Shown here: piece after piece, positions 42,201-48,284 of the stretch | How positions within the stretch are numbered: the first letter of the stretch is position 1 | How the letters are laid out: every line of letters begins with the position of its first letter | Source: Perognathus longimembris pacificus | Lineage: Eukaryota; Chordata; Mammalia; Rodentia; Heteromyidae | Length of the DNA: 64,000 nt | Direction: 5' to 3' | Assembly (NCBI RefSeq): GCF_023159225.1 | Contig: NC_063167.1 | Span: 75,995,298-76,059,297 of the forward strand | The notes under the pieces: model-generated | Told to the model about the DNA's origin: nothing | Databases searched by the model: none | The model's input: only the letters and a program-made list of their open reading frames with translations | Translations under genes and position numbers: made by a program

Positions 42201-44465
42201 CTCCTCCTCCTCCTCCTCCTCCTCCTCCTCCTCCTCCTCCTCCTCCTCCTCCTCCTCTTCTTCTTCTTCTTCTTCTTCTTCTTCTTCTTCTTCTTCTTCT
42301 TTTTCTTCTTCTTTTCTTCTCCTGGCATTGACCCTGATCTGTTCAGCTTAAGGCTACTGCTCTACCACTTGAGGCATAGCACCTCTTCTGGTTTCCTGGT
42401 GGTTAATCAGTGAGAAGAGTCTCATAGACTTTCCTGGGCTGGCTTGGAACTATGATCCTCAGATCTCAGCCTCCCATGTAAGCTAGGATTACAGATGTGA
42501 GCCACCGGTGCACAGCCTAAATTACTAATTGTATAGTCACTTTTTCTAGAAGTAAATCCTTGAAAATTTCCCTAAATAGTATCAACCTAAACAAAACAAA
42601 CTATTAGTAGGATGAAAATATTCCATCCAGTATAGTTGTTGCTGCATTTTAAATCTTTATCTCCATGGCATGTATATTCTAGGTTTATAATAAAGAGAAC
42701 CTTTTCCCTGAAACTTTTTTTTCCTGCTAATCCTGGGCTCAGTCCCTGAGCTTTTATGCTCAAGACTAGCACTCTACCACTTTCATAGACTGGTGGTTAA
42801 TTGGAGGAAAGATTTTCATGGATTTTCCTGCCTGGGCTGGTTTCAAACTAATCCTCATATCTCAGCTTCTGGGTACATAGGATTACAAGCATGAGCCTAG
42901 TTTCCCTTAAACTTTTCATAATGTAATATCCCAAGTTAATATGTTATTTGTTTCAAATTAGAATGTATTATCTAATATGCACTTGAATAAATTCATAAAT
43001 CCAACTTGTTTAATATAATTTTTCTGTTACCATTAAGAAAATATAAAAACAAAATACATGTGTGTAATTATATTTAAAGTTACGCTTTTTTATGGAGAGA
43101 TTAAAGACATAATGTTCTCCCCCCCCCCCCCCCCCATTTTAGAGACATTAGTAATGGAATAGAAAAAAAAGGAAAGAAAAAATCGGTAGGTCGTCCTCCT
43201 GGTCCATATACAAGAAAAATGATTCAGAAGACTGCTGAGCCAACTTTGGTAAGATAATTATAAGTAAAGGTGTATGAAGTTACTAAGAAGTTTGTGTTTT
43301 TTCCTATTGTTGTAGATCCATGTCTTGAGTAATTTTTTTATTTCCAGGATAAAGAATCCATTTCTGAGAATCCTACGTTGGATTTACCTTGCTCTATAGG
43401 GTAAATAGAAAGCTATTATTTTCTTTCTTAGGAATTTTCTTTTTGAAAGAATTAGTCTTTCTATTGTTATATAATATAGTTGTCATACCATTTAAATTCT
43501 TTTGTCTCAGGAGGACTGAGGGAACTGCACACTCGTCCAATACCTCAGATGTGGATTTCACGGGTGCTTCCAGTACAAAAGAAACTACCTCGTCTAGCAT
43601 TTCCAGGCATTATGGGTAGGTATTTTACATTTCTCTTCCTTAATTTTCTTTCAGGTTCTTTTAATGACTGAATAAGTTTTAGCAGTTAAAATGGAAAGTT
43701 TCAGTTTTTTCAAAAGCAATACATATGTAGACTTCTCACATTGTTAATAGTCATCGGAATATTTTTGCTTTTAGAATATGCAGTAAGATTTGCAAATTTA
43801 TTAGAAATTTGTAGTATAGCCAATGTTCAGAGGCTATACTGCACATTTCTTTTAGTCCTTTTGATGTCTTTATTATGTAAGTTTGCTTTGTGGTAAAAAG
43901 ATTGAGTTTGTTCTCTCCAGTAAGCCTGTATTGGACACATAAATCATTTTGTCAGTGAAAAAGCAATTTGAATTTAGGATTAAAAAAAATATCAGCGCAG
44001 TGGCAAAGCACTTGCCTAGCAAGTGCAATGTCCTGGGTTTGATGCCCAGTAGCAAAGAAGAAAACAAAAAAAAGTTATAGATAATTGTGTCCTTTTCTTT
44101 TTTGTAGATTGTCTGACTCAAGAAAAAGAACTCGCACAGGAAGATCTTGGCCTGCTGCAATACCACATTTGCGTAGAAGAAGAGGTCGTCTTCCAAGAAG
44201 AGCACTCCAGACGCAGAACTCAGAAATTGTAAAAGATGATGAAGGCAAAGAAGATTATCAGTTTGAGGAACTTAACACAGAGATCCTGAATAACTTAGCA
44301 GATCAGGAGTTACAACTCAATCATCTGAAAAACTCCATTACTAGTTATTTTGGTGCTGCAGGTAGAATAGCATGTGGCGAAAAATACCGAGTTTTGGCTC
44401 GTCGGGTGACGCTTGATGGAAAGGTGCAGTATCTTGTGGAGTGGGAAGGAGCAACTGCATCCTGA
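11781..44465 (+). CDS. MTF2: MTF2 (Polycomb-like 2, PRC2.1 subunit), coding exons 2-15
   Basis: Nuclear chromatin protein that recruits PRC2 to CpG-rich DNA and reads H3K36 methylation. Exons join in frame: 11781-11979, 12074-12155, 14948-15043, 15494-15594, 15949-16097, 17781-17876, 19523-19591, 20360-20483, 28409-28476, 29968-30138, 43143-43248, 43348-43400, 43511-43615, 44108-44465. With exon 1 (ATGAG, outside the window) this gives 593 aa. Domains seen: Tudor about 44-100 (W56, Y62, F80, S86); PHD1 about 103-156 with complete C4HC3 (C105, C108, C122, C125, H130, C133, C151, C154); PHD2 about 201-255; extended-homology winged helix about 256-360 with lysine loop K338-K341 (family DNA-contact residues); basic linker [11 protein letters not shown]-terminal chromo-like, SUZ12-binding region to residue 593. 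No stop or frameshift was found. Introns 2 and 3 use GC donors. MTF2 rather than PHF1 or PHF19 is certain from sequence and from the TMED5 neighbour. Confidence 0.97.
12074..12155 (+). CDS. MTF2: MTF2 exon 3 (residues 69-96)
   Basis: Acceptor gtattgcag. Encodes the second half of the Tudor domain ([19 protein letters not shown]). To join exon 4 in frame the exon must end at ACAG, leaving the donor gcaggt (GC type). A GT four bases downstream (gtgcta) would add 4 nt and give a stop within exon 4. Confidence 0.93.
12346..12440 (+). mobile_element. ID-like monomer (no Geo half)
   Basis: Ends at accatacaaaaag; TSD ctatccttagaattat on both sides (about 12331 and 12441). Confidence 0.7.
12765..12905 (-). 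mobile_element. IDL-Geo SINE, truncated
   Basis: Geo half and the junction; left half lost. Confidence 0.75.
13049..13298 (-). mobile_element. 7SL/B1-headed SINE with Geo-like tail
   Basis: Tail replaced by a G-rich run (13060-13076). Confidence 0.75.
13328..13558 (+). mobile_element. IDL-Geo SINE
   Basis: TSD agaaaaattc near 13318 and 13560; A-rich tail of about 40. Confidence 0.88.
13650..13925 (+). mobile_element. 7SL/B1-headed SINE with Geo-like tail
   Basis: Old copy: ggtggctcatgcctttaatc, ctttatctccaactgacc, ccatggctcaagtgat. Confidence 0.68.
13938..14168 (-). mobile_element. 7SL/B1-headed SINE with Geo-like tail
   Basis: Head taggcgtgagccaccagtgc; abuts the Z-DNA-type tract. Confidence 0.75.
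14191..14216. repeat. (GT)n(GC)n alternating tract
   Basis: Alternating purine-pyrimidine run gtgtgtgtgtgtgc followed by gcgcgcgcgcg; a strong Z-DNA type sequence in MTF2 intron 3. Confidence 0.9.
14648..14872 (-). mobile_element. 7SL/B1-headed SINE with Geo-like tail
   Basis: Lies only 75 bp upstream of MTF2 exon 4. Confidence 0.74.
14948..15043 (+). CDS. MTF2: MTF2 exon 4 (residues 96-128), PHD1 first half
   Basis: Acceptor atattccag, donor gtaatc. Supplies PHD1 zinc ligands C105, C108, C122 and C125 ([20 protein letters not shown] then DKCGQ). Confidence 0.97.
15171..15378 (-). mobile_element. IDL-Geo SINE, internal deletion
   Basis: Lacks the cttctttttgctcaagg block of the Geo half; (TTG)n in the tail; flanks attatcctgtt (15155 and 15381). 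Confidence 0.84.
15494..15594 (+). CDS. MTF2: MTF2 exon 5 (residues 128-161), PHD1 second half
   Basis: Acceptor gatattaag, donor gtatct. Encodes [14 protein letters not shown] and [13 protein letters not shown], supplying H130, C133, C151 and C154 and completing C4HC3. The exon ends in phase 0. Confidence 0.97.
15949..16097 (+). CDS. MTF2: MTF2 exon 6 (residues 162-211), linker and PHD2 start
   Basis: Acceptor aatatatag, donor gtaagt. Encodes the linker [15 protein letters not shown] and the start of PHD2 ([12 protein letters not shown]). Confidence 0.97.
16151..16245 (-). mobile_element. B1-like monomer
   Basis: Tttgagacaggatcttgaac and tctcctgagtagtgagatta, B1 text without Geo. Confidence 0.6.
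16444..16640 (+). mobile_element. IDL-Geo SINE
   Basis: Older type with tagcatgcatgaatgaagcc. Confidence 0.8.
16822..17010 (+). mobile_element. IDL-Geo SINE, internal deletion
   Basis: Lacks the segment between gctgtgg and caaaaagaagcc; flanks carry aactg(g/a)taaagag. Confidence 0.84.
17030..17525 (+). mobile_element. L1 3' end fragment
   Basis: Contains the L1 tail-type text 'aagtgaagtaagccaa' and 'tcatgttctcatgtgg', then a 3' UTR ending near 'ataagtaaaa'. Truncated and old, inserted in MTF2 intron 6. Confidence 0.65.
17539..17740 (+). mobile_element. IDL-Geo SINE
   Basis: Shortened left half. Ends about 40 bp before exon 7. Confidence 0.8.
17781..17876 (+). CDS. MTF2: MTF2 exon 7 (residues 211-243), PHD2 core
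   Basis: Acceptor is a T-run ending gtag; donor gtaaga. Encodes [20 protein letters not shown], with PHD2 cysteines and histidine and the WFHEAC signature, then [10 protein letters not shown]. Confidence 0.97.
17982..18165 (-). mobile_element. 7SL/B1-headed SINE, head truncated
   Basis: Stops after gaaccgtgatcctc, where a second copy begins. Confidence 0.68.
18166..18410 (-). mobile_element. 7SL/B1-headed SINE with internal (CTGT)n
   Basis: A ctctgt-type repeat (about 18231-18293) sits between the Geo part and ggttaattggagataaga. Confidence 0.65.
18458..18660 (-). mobile_element. IDL-Geo SINE
   Basis: Flanks tggtgctttctttc and tggtgctttcctttc. Confidence 0.82.
18922..19130 (-). mobile_element. 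7SL/B1-headed SINE with Geo-like tail
   Basis: (CTTT)n and (TTTA)n tail; head shortened. Confidence 0.68.
19523..19591 (+). CDS. MTF2: MTF2 exon 8 (residues 243-266), PHD2 end
   Basis: Acceptor ttttccttag, donor gtaagc. Encodes [19 protein letters not shown] then PLQW: the last PHD2 cysteine pair and the start of the extended-homology domain. Confidence 0.97.
19592..20359. other. MTF2 intron 8, repeat-free
   Basis: AT-rich unique intron; no SINE seen, unusual for this locus. Confidence 0.6.
20360..20483 (+). CDS. MTF2: MTF2 exon 9 (residues 266-307), winged-helix domain
   Basis: Acceptor ggattccag, donor gtaggt. Encodes [20 protein letters not shown] and the helix [20 protein letters not shown]. 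Ends in phase 0. The following intron is about 7.9 kb. Confidence 0.97.
20998..21212 (+). mobile_element. IDL-Geo SINE
   Basis: Flanks aaaaacaatgtatgct at about 20982 and 21212. Confidence 0.88.
21241..21471 (-). mobile_element. IDL-Geo SINE
   Basis: (CTTT)n tail; flanks tgaaaaatactctt and tgaaaaatgctctt. Confidence 0.86.
21831..22037 (+). mobile_element. IDL-Geo SINE
   Basis: Flanks aaaggtaattcca and aaaggtatttcca. Confidence 0.87.
22038..22847. other. MTF2 intron 9, unique AT-rich stretch
   Basis: No exon or repeat recognised. Confidence 0.5.
22848..23068 (-). mobile_element. 7SL/B1-headed SINE with Geo-like tail
   Basis: Aggatcttaaattcaag start; head ggcttgagacaccagtgcc. Confidence 0.68.
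23104..23350 (+). mobile_element. Old B1/7SL-type SINE
   Basis: Contains ggctagcctaggcaaaatg and tatagtgagatcctcc. Confidence 0.5.
23494..23705 (-). mobile_element. IDL-Geo SINE
   Basis: Flanking ccttatgtgg occurs at 23481 and 23710. Confidence 0.84.
23719..24147 (-). mobile_element. IDL-Geo SINE interrupted by a second copy
   Basis: Pieces 23719-23834 and 24044-24147 form one element (T-tail with G13 run, then gtgctggggaattgaaccc and ccatattcccagcccc). Confidence 0.85.
23836..24043 (-). mobile_element. IDL-Geo SINE nested in another IDL-Geo
   Basis: TSD acttccagctttttct (about 23820 and 24046) lies within the host SINE. Confidence 0.9.
24246..24482 (+). mobile_element. 7SL/B1-headed SINE with Geo-like tail
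   Basis: Gtggctcatgtctgtaatct head; gaggtgtggcttaagtgg tail. Confidence 0.7.
24668..24765 (+). mobile_element. ID-like monomer
   Basis: Gagtggtttatgcagtagac and gtgaagccctgagttcaaac; no Geo half. Confidence 0.55.
24795..25252 (-). mobile_element. 7SL/B1-headed SINE, interrupted
   Basis: Pieces about 24795-24931 and 25137-25252 split by a plus-strand IDL-Geo; flanks aagaatgtcatgg and aagaatgttatgg. Confidence 0.78.
24932..25136 (+). mobile_element. IDL-Geo SINE, nested
   Basis: Inserted in opposite orientation within the host 7SL-type SINE. Confidence 0.84.
25579..25775 (+). mobile_element. IDL-Geo SINE
   Basis: Flanks aaataaatgt (25567) and aaataaatgtgc (25774). Confidence 0.82.
25826..25955 (+). 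mobile_element. B1-like monomer
   Basis: Gagcttggtaccatggacc, cttgggagactgaggcag, gccagcctgggctaagtag. Confidence 0.65.
26030..26220 (-). mobile_element. IDL-Geo SINE
   Basis: Older type; short deletion after 'gggcctggg'. Confidence 0.8.
26232..26442 (-). mobile_element. IDL-Geo SINE
   Basis: TSD ggcttcattctttt (about 26223 and 26443), landed against the previous SINE. Confidence 0.87.
26472..26680 (+). mobile_element. 7SL/B1-headed SINE with Geo-like tail
   Basis: Tgtggctcacacctgtaatc head. Confidence 0.72.
27168..27395 (-). mobile_element. IDL-Geo SINE
   Basis: T30 tail; TSD agaatgctatagt (about 27153 and 27396). Confidence 0.89.
27424..27628 (+). mobile_element. 7SL/B1-headed SINE with Geo-like tail
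   Basis: Agctcacacctgtaatccta head; cttatctccaattaacc junction. Confidence 0.76.
28218..28345 (+). mobile_element. MIR fragment
   Basis: Ggttaaatggctgtagttgg and ggaattagaacttagttttc match the 3' half of MIR. An ancient element next to exon 10. Confidence 0.5.
28409..28476 (+). CDS. MTF2: MTF2 exon 10 (residues 308-330)
   Basis: Acceptor cttcacag, donor gtaagt. Encodes [20 protein letters not shown] then KTM in the extended-homology region. A decayed MIR ends only about 65 bp upstream of the acceptor. Confidence 0.96.
28668..28935 (+). mobile_element. 7SL/B1-headed SINE with Geo-like tail
   Basis: Well-preserved copy: tggctcacgcctgtaatgc, cttatctccaataaactg, ggctcaagtggtagagtgc. Confidence 0.8.
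29222..29371 (-). mobile_element. IDL-Geo SINE, left half lost
   Basis: Ends at gctggggaatcgaa. Confidence 0.78.
29597..29690 (+). mobile_element. B1-like fragment
   Basis: Actgaggcaggaggatcac and ggctagcctgggccacatag. Confidence 0.65.
29968..30138 (+). CDS. MTF2: MTF2 exon 11 (residues 330-387), DNA-contact loop
   Basis: Acceptor acaatccag, donor gtaaaa. Encodes [21 protein letters not shown]338 and K339 of the lysine run are the family's CpG-DNA contacts. The basic stretch [15 protein letters not shown] follows. Confidence 0.97.
30139..30824. other. Start of MTF2 intron 11, unique
   Basis: No exon or repeat recognised. Confidence 0.55.
30825..31075 (-). mobile_element. 7SL/B1-headed SINE with Geo-like tail
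   Basis: Cctaggtcaggtccctgagg; head tagggttataggcatgagc. Followed by a duplicated 'gacttgaatataggcct'. Confidence 0.7.
31113..31336 (-). mobile_element. IDL-Geo SINE
   Basis: Small internal duplication around 'ttattgctc'; ends just before the L1 target duplication. Confidence 0.82.
31721..35600 (-). pseudogene. L1 ORF2 (endonuclease and reverse transcriptase), broken
   Basis: Endonuclease traces include CLQETHL near 35240. Reverse transcriptase blocks include [15 protein letters not shown] (33568-34083), [12 protein letters not shown] and the catalytic FADDM (33120-33461). The C-terminal Cys region reads [19 protein letters not shown] (32184-32468) and the end [15 protein letters not shown] (31721-32047). 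At least six open segments are separated by stops or frameshifts. Confidence 0.9.
35658..36394 (-). pseudogene. L1 ORF1 (RNA-binding protein), broken
   Basis: The N-terminal part is a coiled coil ([20 protein letters not shown]). The C-terminal part is the RRM/CTD region with [20 protein letters not shown] and the IRVMTDIAT end. The two pieces are in separate frames with stops between them. No RNP-forming protein is expected. Confidence 0.85.
36400..38062 (-). promoter_or_regulatory. L1 5' UTR / internal promoter region
   Basis: A 1.6-kb stretch markedly richer in G+C than the flanks, with C-rich runs on the L1 sense strand (for example opposite 37245-37258). The L1 sense strand has an open frame of 211 codons here (37414-38049). 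Its position at the 5' end of the element identifies it; it is not a host CpG-island promoter. Confidence 0.7.
38112..38268 (-). mobile_element. IDL-Geo SINE, tail truncated
   Basis: Starts within the Geo half (ctgggcactgtccctgag). Confidence 0.8.
38329..38450 (-). mobile_element. L1 3' UTR fragment
   Basis: The text 'tgtcaaagtgatgtacagag' resembles the 3' UTR start of the full L1 at about 31385 and the fragment at 55789. Includes a C14 run. Confidence 0.55.
38643..38820 (+). mobile_element. B1/7SL-type SINE, degraded
   Basis: Ggccaggtttggtggtgaatg and gcctgtaatcccatctagg. Confidence 0.5.
38828..39053 (+). mobile_element. IDL-Geo SINE
   Basis: Central A15 run at the dimer junction (about 38913-38927); flanks ag/tAggacct. 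Confidence 0.83.
39276..39754. other. MTF2 intron 11, unique stretch
   Basis: A 95-bp SINE relic precedes it (39181-39275); otherwise nothing seen. Confidence 0.5.
39769..39990 (-). mobile_element. 7SL/B1-headed SINE with Geo-like tail
   Basis: TSD ggaacctatttttg (39755-39768 and 39991-40004), (TTG)n tail; contains a short duplicated 'gacttttctg' block. Confidence 0.82.
40249..40500 (-). mobile_element. 7SL/B1-headed SINE with Geo-like tail
   Basis: Head acaggcgtgagccaccagtg well preserved. Confidence 0.78.
40776..40985 (-). mobile_element. IDL-Geo SINE
   Basis: Flanks aaatattctttcg (40764) and aaatattctttat (40986). Confidence 0.82.
40986..41575. other. MTF2 intron 11, unique stretch
   Basis: No repeat or exon recognised before the pyrimidine tract. 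Confidence 0.5.
41576..42323. repeat. Pyrimidine tract with (TCC)193 and (TTC)n
   Basis: 748 nt on the + strand with a single purine (A at 41626). 41677-42255 is 193 perfect TCC units, followed by about 20 TTC-type units to 42317. Lies in MTF2 intron 11, 820 bp before exon 12, at the 3'-tail side of the SINE at 42324-42515. The reverse strand is pure GGA/GAA. Confidence 0.98.
42324..42515 (-). mobile_element. 7SL/B1-headed SINE with Geo-like tail
   Basis: Its 3' end, where the A-tail should be, is the TTC/TCC tract. Confidence 0.74.
42711..42900 (-). mobile_element. 7SL/B1-headed SINE with Geo-like tail
   Basis: Degraded; ggattacaagcatgagcc head. Confidence 0.66.
43143..43248 (+). CDS. MTF2: MTF2 exon 12 (residues 387-422)
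   Basis: Encodes [20 protein letters not shown] and [15 protein letters not shown]. The GRPPG motif sits in a lysine-rich linker, resembling an AT-hook. The acceptor tract is unusual: 17 consecutive C (43119-43135), then attttag. Donor gtaaga. Confidence 0.96.
43348..43400 (+). CDS. MTF2: MTF2 exon 13 (residues 423-440)
   Basis: Acceptor tatttccag, donor gtaaat. Encodes [18 protein letters not shown], a short linker exon with no recognised domain. Confidence 0.95.
43511..43615 (+). CDS. MTF2: MTF2 exon 14 (residues 440-475)
   Basis: Acceptor tttgtctcag, donor gtaggt. Encodes the Ser/Thr-rich linker [18 protein letters not shown] then [12 protein letters not shown]. Confidence 0.96.
43985..44065 (+). 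mobile_element. ID-like monomer
   Basis: Agtggcaaagcacttgccta and tcctgggtttgatgccc; lies 40 bp upstream of the last MTF2 exon. Confidence 0.6.
44108..44465 (+). CDS. MTF2: MTF2 exon 15, coding part (residues 475-593 and stop)
   Basis: Acceptor ttttttgtag. Begins [14 protein letters not shown], then an Arg-rich patch ([12 protein letters not shown]), an acidic helix ([20 protein letters not shown]) and the C-terminal chromo-like segment ([20 protein letters not shown]). Stops TGA at 44463-44465 after EGATAS. An upstream in-frame ATG at 44085 is intronic and is not the start. Confidence 0.97.
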
Positions 44466-46500
44466 CTGTAGGACTGAACATTATGTTCACTGCACTCTCA
44501 GTTTCTGTAGGTACTGTTCAGAGCCCTAAAGGAGTCTGGCTTTTACTATCTTTCTTAATAAAATAAAGCAAAACAACAACAAAAAAAATCACAGGAGATG
44601 ATACTAGCCTTAACATGTACTTGTCACTGTTACGGATATTGTCATAAAAAGATATCTTTTAAAAATCAGAACAGAGACTTAATTTTTTAAATCTTCAGGT
44701 TTGTAGTATGTTTCTAGGATAGGATATTAAATATGATTCCACACATGCATGGTATTAGATAATTTCTCTAATTCATTGAGTCAGTTTTTGTGATTAGTGG
44801 TTATCACAGCAAACACATCATGTAGATAGCACAAGTATTTGGAGAAACATTGTCTGTTTTGTTACCAAAATGTTGGAAAAATTTACTTCAATACCTTTTA
44901 GATTTCATAAAGTGCAGTGTATATAATGCCTACTGAAAGACTGTAAAATAATTGAAATTTTCTTTCAAGCAAAGTGTAAAAAATATATTGAGCCTGTAAA
45001 TTGCTCTGTGACTAGACTTCATTGTCGTCTTAATATATTCTTTGCATGTACATATATATACACAGCGGTGTATATATATGTGTGTGATTATGTGACCTAT
45101 GCAATACAAATTATGGGAATTGGCAGCTTTGGAGTATATAATCCCATAATTCTTTTTTCAGGAATAGTTGCAGTATTTACACAGCAGCATTTCTTCTCAG
45201 GCTTTTATTGGGTGCTGTTGCTTGCTATGTATGAAGAGAAATGTGTCAAACAAGTCTTAGTGTATACTGAAGGTTTGAACACCAGTGTTCTGGGCTTCTA
45301 GAATGCTTTTACTCTGAGCCCTTGTGACTCAGCTGTTCAGTACCTGAAACCAATTCAAGTAACACCAACATTTCCTACTAGAAGTAACATTTTCAAGTTT
45401 TCATGGCACATTATGATTGTAAATGTCTCTCAGTTTGAACAGTAAGTCTATTGGAGTCCCGTGAAGATTCCTGAAACGTCTGTAGTAAATGTTAGTCATG
45501 TCTGAATAAGTGTAGTGTGAACAAAGTATTTTATTGCACAGGGTTATTAACGAACAGTATGTTGCCAGCTGAGGCTGCTGCTGTTTTATTACAACATTAC
45601 CTCTTGTTTTTATAAAATGTACCAAGATTTAAATTGATAACTTTATTTTCCATGTAAAAAGATCAGTTTTCTTTTATCACCAGTGTTAGAGTTGTCTTGT
45701 TTCTTTTTGTTTGTTTTCTTTCTTAGCCAAAGAGTAAACAGAAGAATATTCTTATTTTGGTGGCTATTCATTTTACTTTTAAAAGTGATTGGTGGAACAT
45801 AGGCTAAGACTTGGGGGGGAATTTGCTGCCAAAATTGAAAAAAAAATATGTAAAGAGTAGTGATGACAGAGTGGTAAAAATGTGGGTTAGTACTTATTTA
45901 TTCCATTAATTGATTATTTGTCTATAAAGAAAGTTGCTTTATTTCTTTAAACATCTTCAAAAGATGACTTTTTCTTGTCATATTATAGCCAAAAGAAGCA
46001 GAGAACGTCGCTGTCCTGCATTTGGTTCCTGGTTGACCAGGTATAGATGAGCTTTACAAAAGTGCTAATTAAAAACTGTCACTTCTGTTTACCTCCACCA
46101 AAACTTGATTTTCCCCTAGCTATTAATTTAAAGTTGCCTTTCCTGCAGCTGCAATATTTTGAATAACACACGGAGTTTGTGTTGATTTTTGAATGTTTGT
46201 TTATATCTAGGGGTAATGGAAAATGTAAATCCCGTGTAACCTTATTCACTCCACCTGTATCATATTCTTTCATTTTTCCTAAGTCCTTTAATTCTAACTG
46301 AACACCAGCAGTATTTTTAGTAGCTCTCTCTTTAAACATACTTGGAAGATGATTTATCAAGCTGAATTGTCTTTAGACGTAATTATTGTGAATGTTTATT
46401 TTATCATGGTGGCTCACATGGCTCTGATGTTCAGTTTGTATTTTTGGAATTGCTTTACTTAGAATTAAAACAGACCAACATTAAATGTGTGTATTTTTTA
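44466..46500 (+). other. MTF2: MTF2 3' UTR (probable; end uncertain)
   Basis: About 2.4 kb after the stop is AT-rich and free of SINEs, unlike the introns, as expected of a retained 3' UTR. Candidate poly(A) signals are AATAAA at 44557 and 44562 (short form) and ATTAAA at 46464 and 46480 (long form). A SINE begins at 46881, so I place the end near 46.5 kb. The small ORFs inside are not convincing. Confidence 0.6.
44557..44567 (+). promoter_or_regulatory. Overlapping AATAAA poly(A) signals
   Basis: Two overlapping AATAAA hexamers about 92 nt after the MTF2 stop, followed by a CA-rich stretch. They could produce a short 3' UTR isoform. Confidence 0.45.
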
Positions 46501-46795
46501 AAGAGCTAATGAGTTTTGCTTCTGTATTCGATTGAAAATACACACTGGTGCAGCAGCTAATTGCTTTTATTTAGCTTCAGAGGTAAGGATTTTCTAATTA
46601 TGTTTATTATTTGAGGTAATCTTTTCAAAAATGCTATTAGTTTGCTTTGTTCTCCATGTAATAAGCATTGCATGCTCATTTTTGGTGGTGTTAAAAAATA
46701 AGATAACATTTAGGCAGCTTGCACACTTTATACCTGTAAGACATTTTGCCTCAATACCTGTGGGCCTAAACATTAGAAAAATTCAGATTTAGCTT

Positions 46796-46880
46796 CTCAG
46801 CTTTTTTCCTTTCCTTTCCTTTCTTTTCCTTTCCTCTTTCCCCTCCCCTTTCCTCTCCTTCCCTTTCCCTTTCCTTTCCT
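46796..46880. repeat. (CCTTT)n-type microsatellite
   Basis: Imperfect ctttc/ccttt units at the 3'-tail side of the minus-strand SINE at 46881-47126. Confidence 0.85.
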
Positions 46881-47126
46881 TGTGTGTGCACATGTGAATG
46901 CTAGTGCAGGGTCTTGCTTCTGGGTCAGCTTTTTTGCTAATGGCTGGTTCTCTACCACTTGAGCCACATCTCCACTTTCAGCTTTTTTGCTGGTTATTTG
47001 GAGATGATTGTCTCTTGGATTTGTTTGCCCAGGATGGCCTGAAACCTCAATCCCCATATTGAACCTTGTCCCTCATATCAGTTGCTTAAGTAGCAAGGAT
47101 TTATGAGCATGAGCCACAGTGCCTGA
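46881..47126 (-). mobile_element. 7SL/B1-headed SINE with Geo-like tail
   Basis: Head tgagccacagtgcctgac; its tail is the (CCTTT)n tract. Confidence 0.62.
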
Positions 47127-47221
47127 CCCTAGCTGTTTTTTGTGTTTTTTTTTAAATTAAATAATTGGTCGGATTTCAAATAAGGGATTTCCTTTTTTTG
47201 TTTTTAAATAGCTTTGCCACT

Positions 47222-47382
47222 AAGCTGGGCACCAGTAGCTTATGCCTATAGTCCTAGGTGCAAAAGGAGGCTGAGATCTAAAGAGTAATCAAAGCCTGTG
47301 AGACTCTTTACCGAAAGTCTAGAATTGGAGCTGTGGCTCAAGTGGAAGAATCTTTGCCCCCAAACTACAGGAAAAAAAAGAT
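47222..47382 (+). mobile_element. 7SL/B1-headed SINE, shortened
   Basis: Ctgggcaccagtagcttatgc then gctgtggctcaagtggaag. Confidence 0.66.
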
Positions 47383-48048
47383 GTAACTATAATAATCTTG
47401 CTTATTTTAACCCCATTTTAATTAAAAATGATTAATTTCTGTACAAACTTTGGTACTAAATAATAAATACAGATTTGTAGACTGTTAAGCAGACCAGTTT
47501 GGAGCAGATGATGAACGTTTAAAATTCCTTGTATAAATTCTTTTCCTTTTGAGATGAGTTGTCATTGTTGCCCATACTGTGCTCAGATAATTCGCCACTT
47601 AACTAGTGCTGGAATTGTAGGCATGTGCCACCTTGCCTTACTATTCTATAAATTCTAATGTAGGGGTGATGAAGTCAGATTTTGCTATGTTTATATTGTT
47701 TTTAGTGTTTAACAGAAATGAGAGAGTGTCAACTAAACAAGAAAAGCCAGTGAGAGCTTTAGGCCCTGACTTGTCACTGGTTTTAGTGTGCACATACTGA
47801 ATACTCGTTCATGTGTGTGAATTTTCCATGTCACTTGAAATATTCTAAATGTTCGCATTTAGTTTCTGCCAATATACAGAAGATTTCTATTTTTCCATAC
47901 TGGGGACAGAACTGGCTACTTCACTGAACTTTCCTAGTAGGTACTATTTAAAGTTTGGTTGGGGTATGATCTGGCAGTTCTAGCAGATGTTTGTGATGTA
48001 GGTCTAGAGTTTCGCACATAATAGCAAAGGAATAAAAGATGCTCCTGG

Positions 48049-48284
48049 GGCTGGGGATATAGCCTAGTGGCAAGAGTGCCTGCCTCGGATACACGAGGCC
48101 CTAGGTTCGATTCCCCAGCACCACATATACAGAAAACGGCCAGAAGCGGCGCTGTGGCTCAAGTGGCAGAGTGCTAGCCTTGAGTGGGAAGAAGCCAGGG
48201 ACAGTGCTCAGGCCCTGAGTCCAAGGCCCAGGACTGGCCTGCCTAAATAAATAAATAAATAAATAAATAAAAATAAATAACAAA
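48049..48284 (+). mobile_element. IDL-Geo SINE
   Basis: TSD aaaagatgctcctgg (48034-48048 and 48285-48299); (AAAT)n tail; young gggaagaagccag subtype. Confidence 0.92.
48246..48284. repeat. (AAAT)n SINE tail
   Basis: About nine aaat units forming the tail of the SINE starting at 48049. Confidence 0.9.

Noticed and set aside
41471..42328. 285-residue minus-strand ORF of nearly pure arginine
   Set aside because: It is the translation of the GGA/AGG microsatellite complement, not a gene.
44085..44107. Upstream in-frame ATG as an alternative MTF2 start
   Set aside because: It lies in the polypyrimidine/acceptor region of the last intron, before ttttttgtag.
45008..45301. 97-residue ORF after MTF2
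   Set aside because: AT-rich 3' UTR sequence with low-complexity Tyr/Ile runs; no recognisable domain and no splice context.
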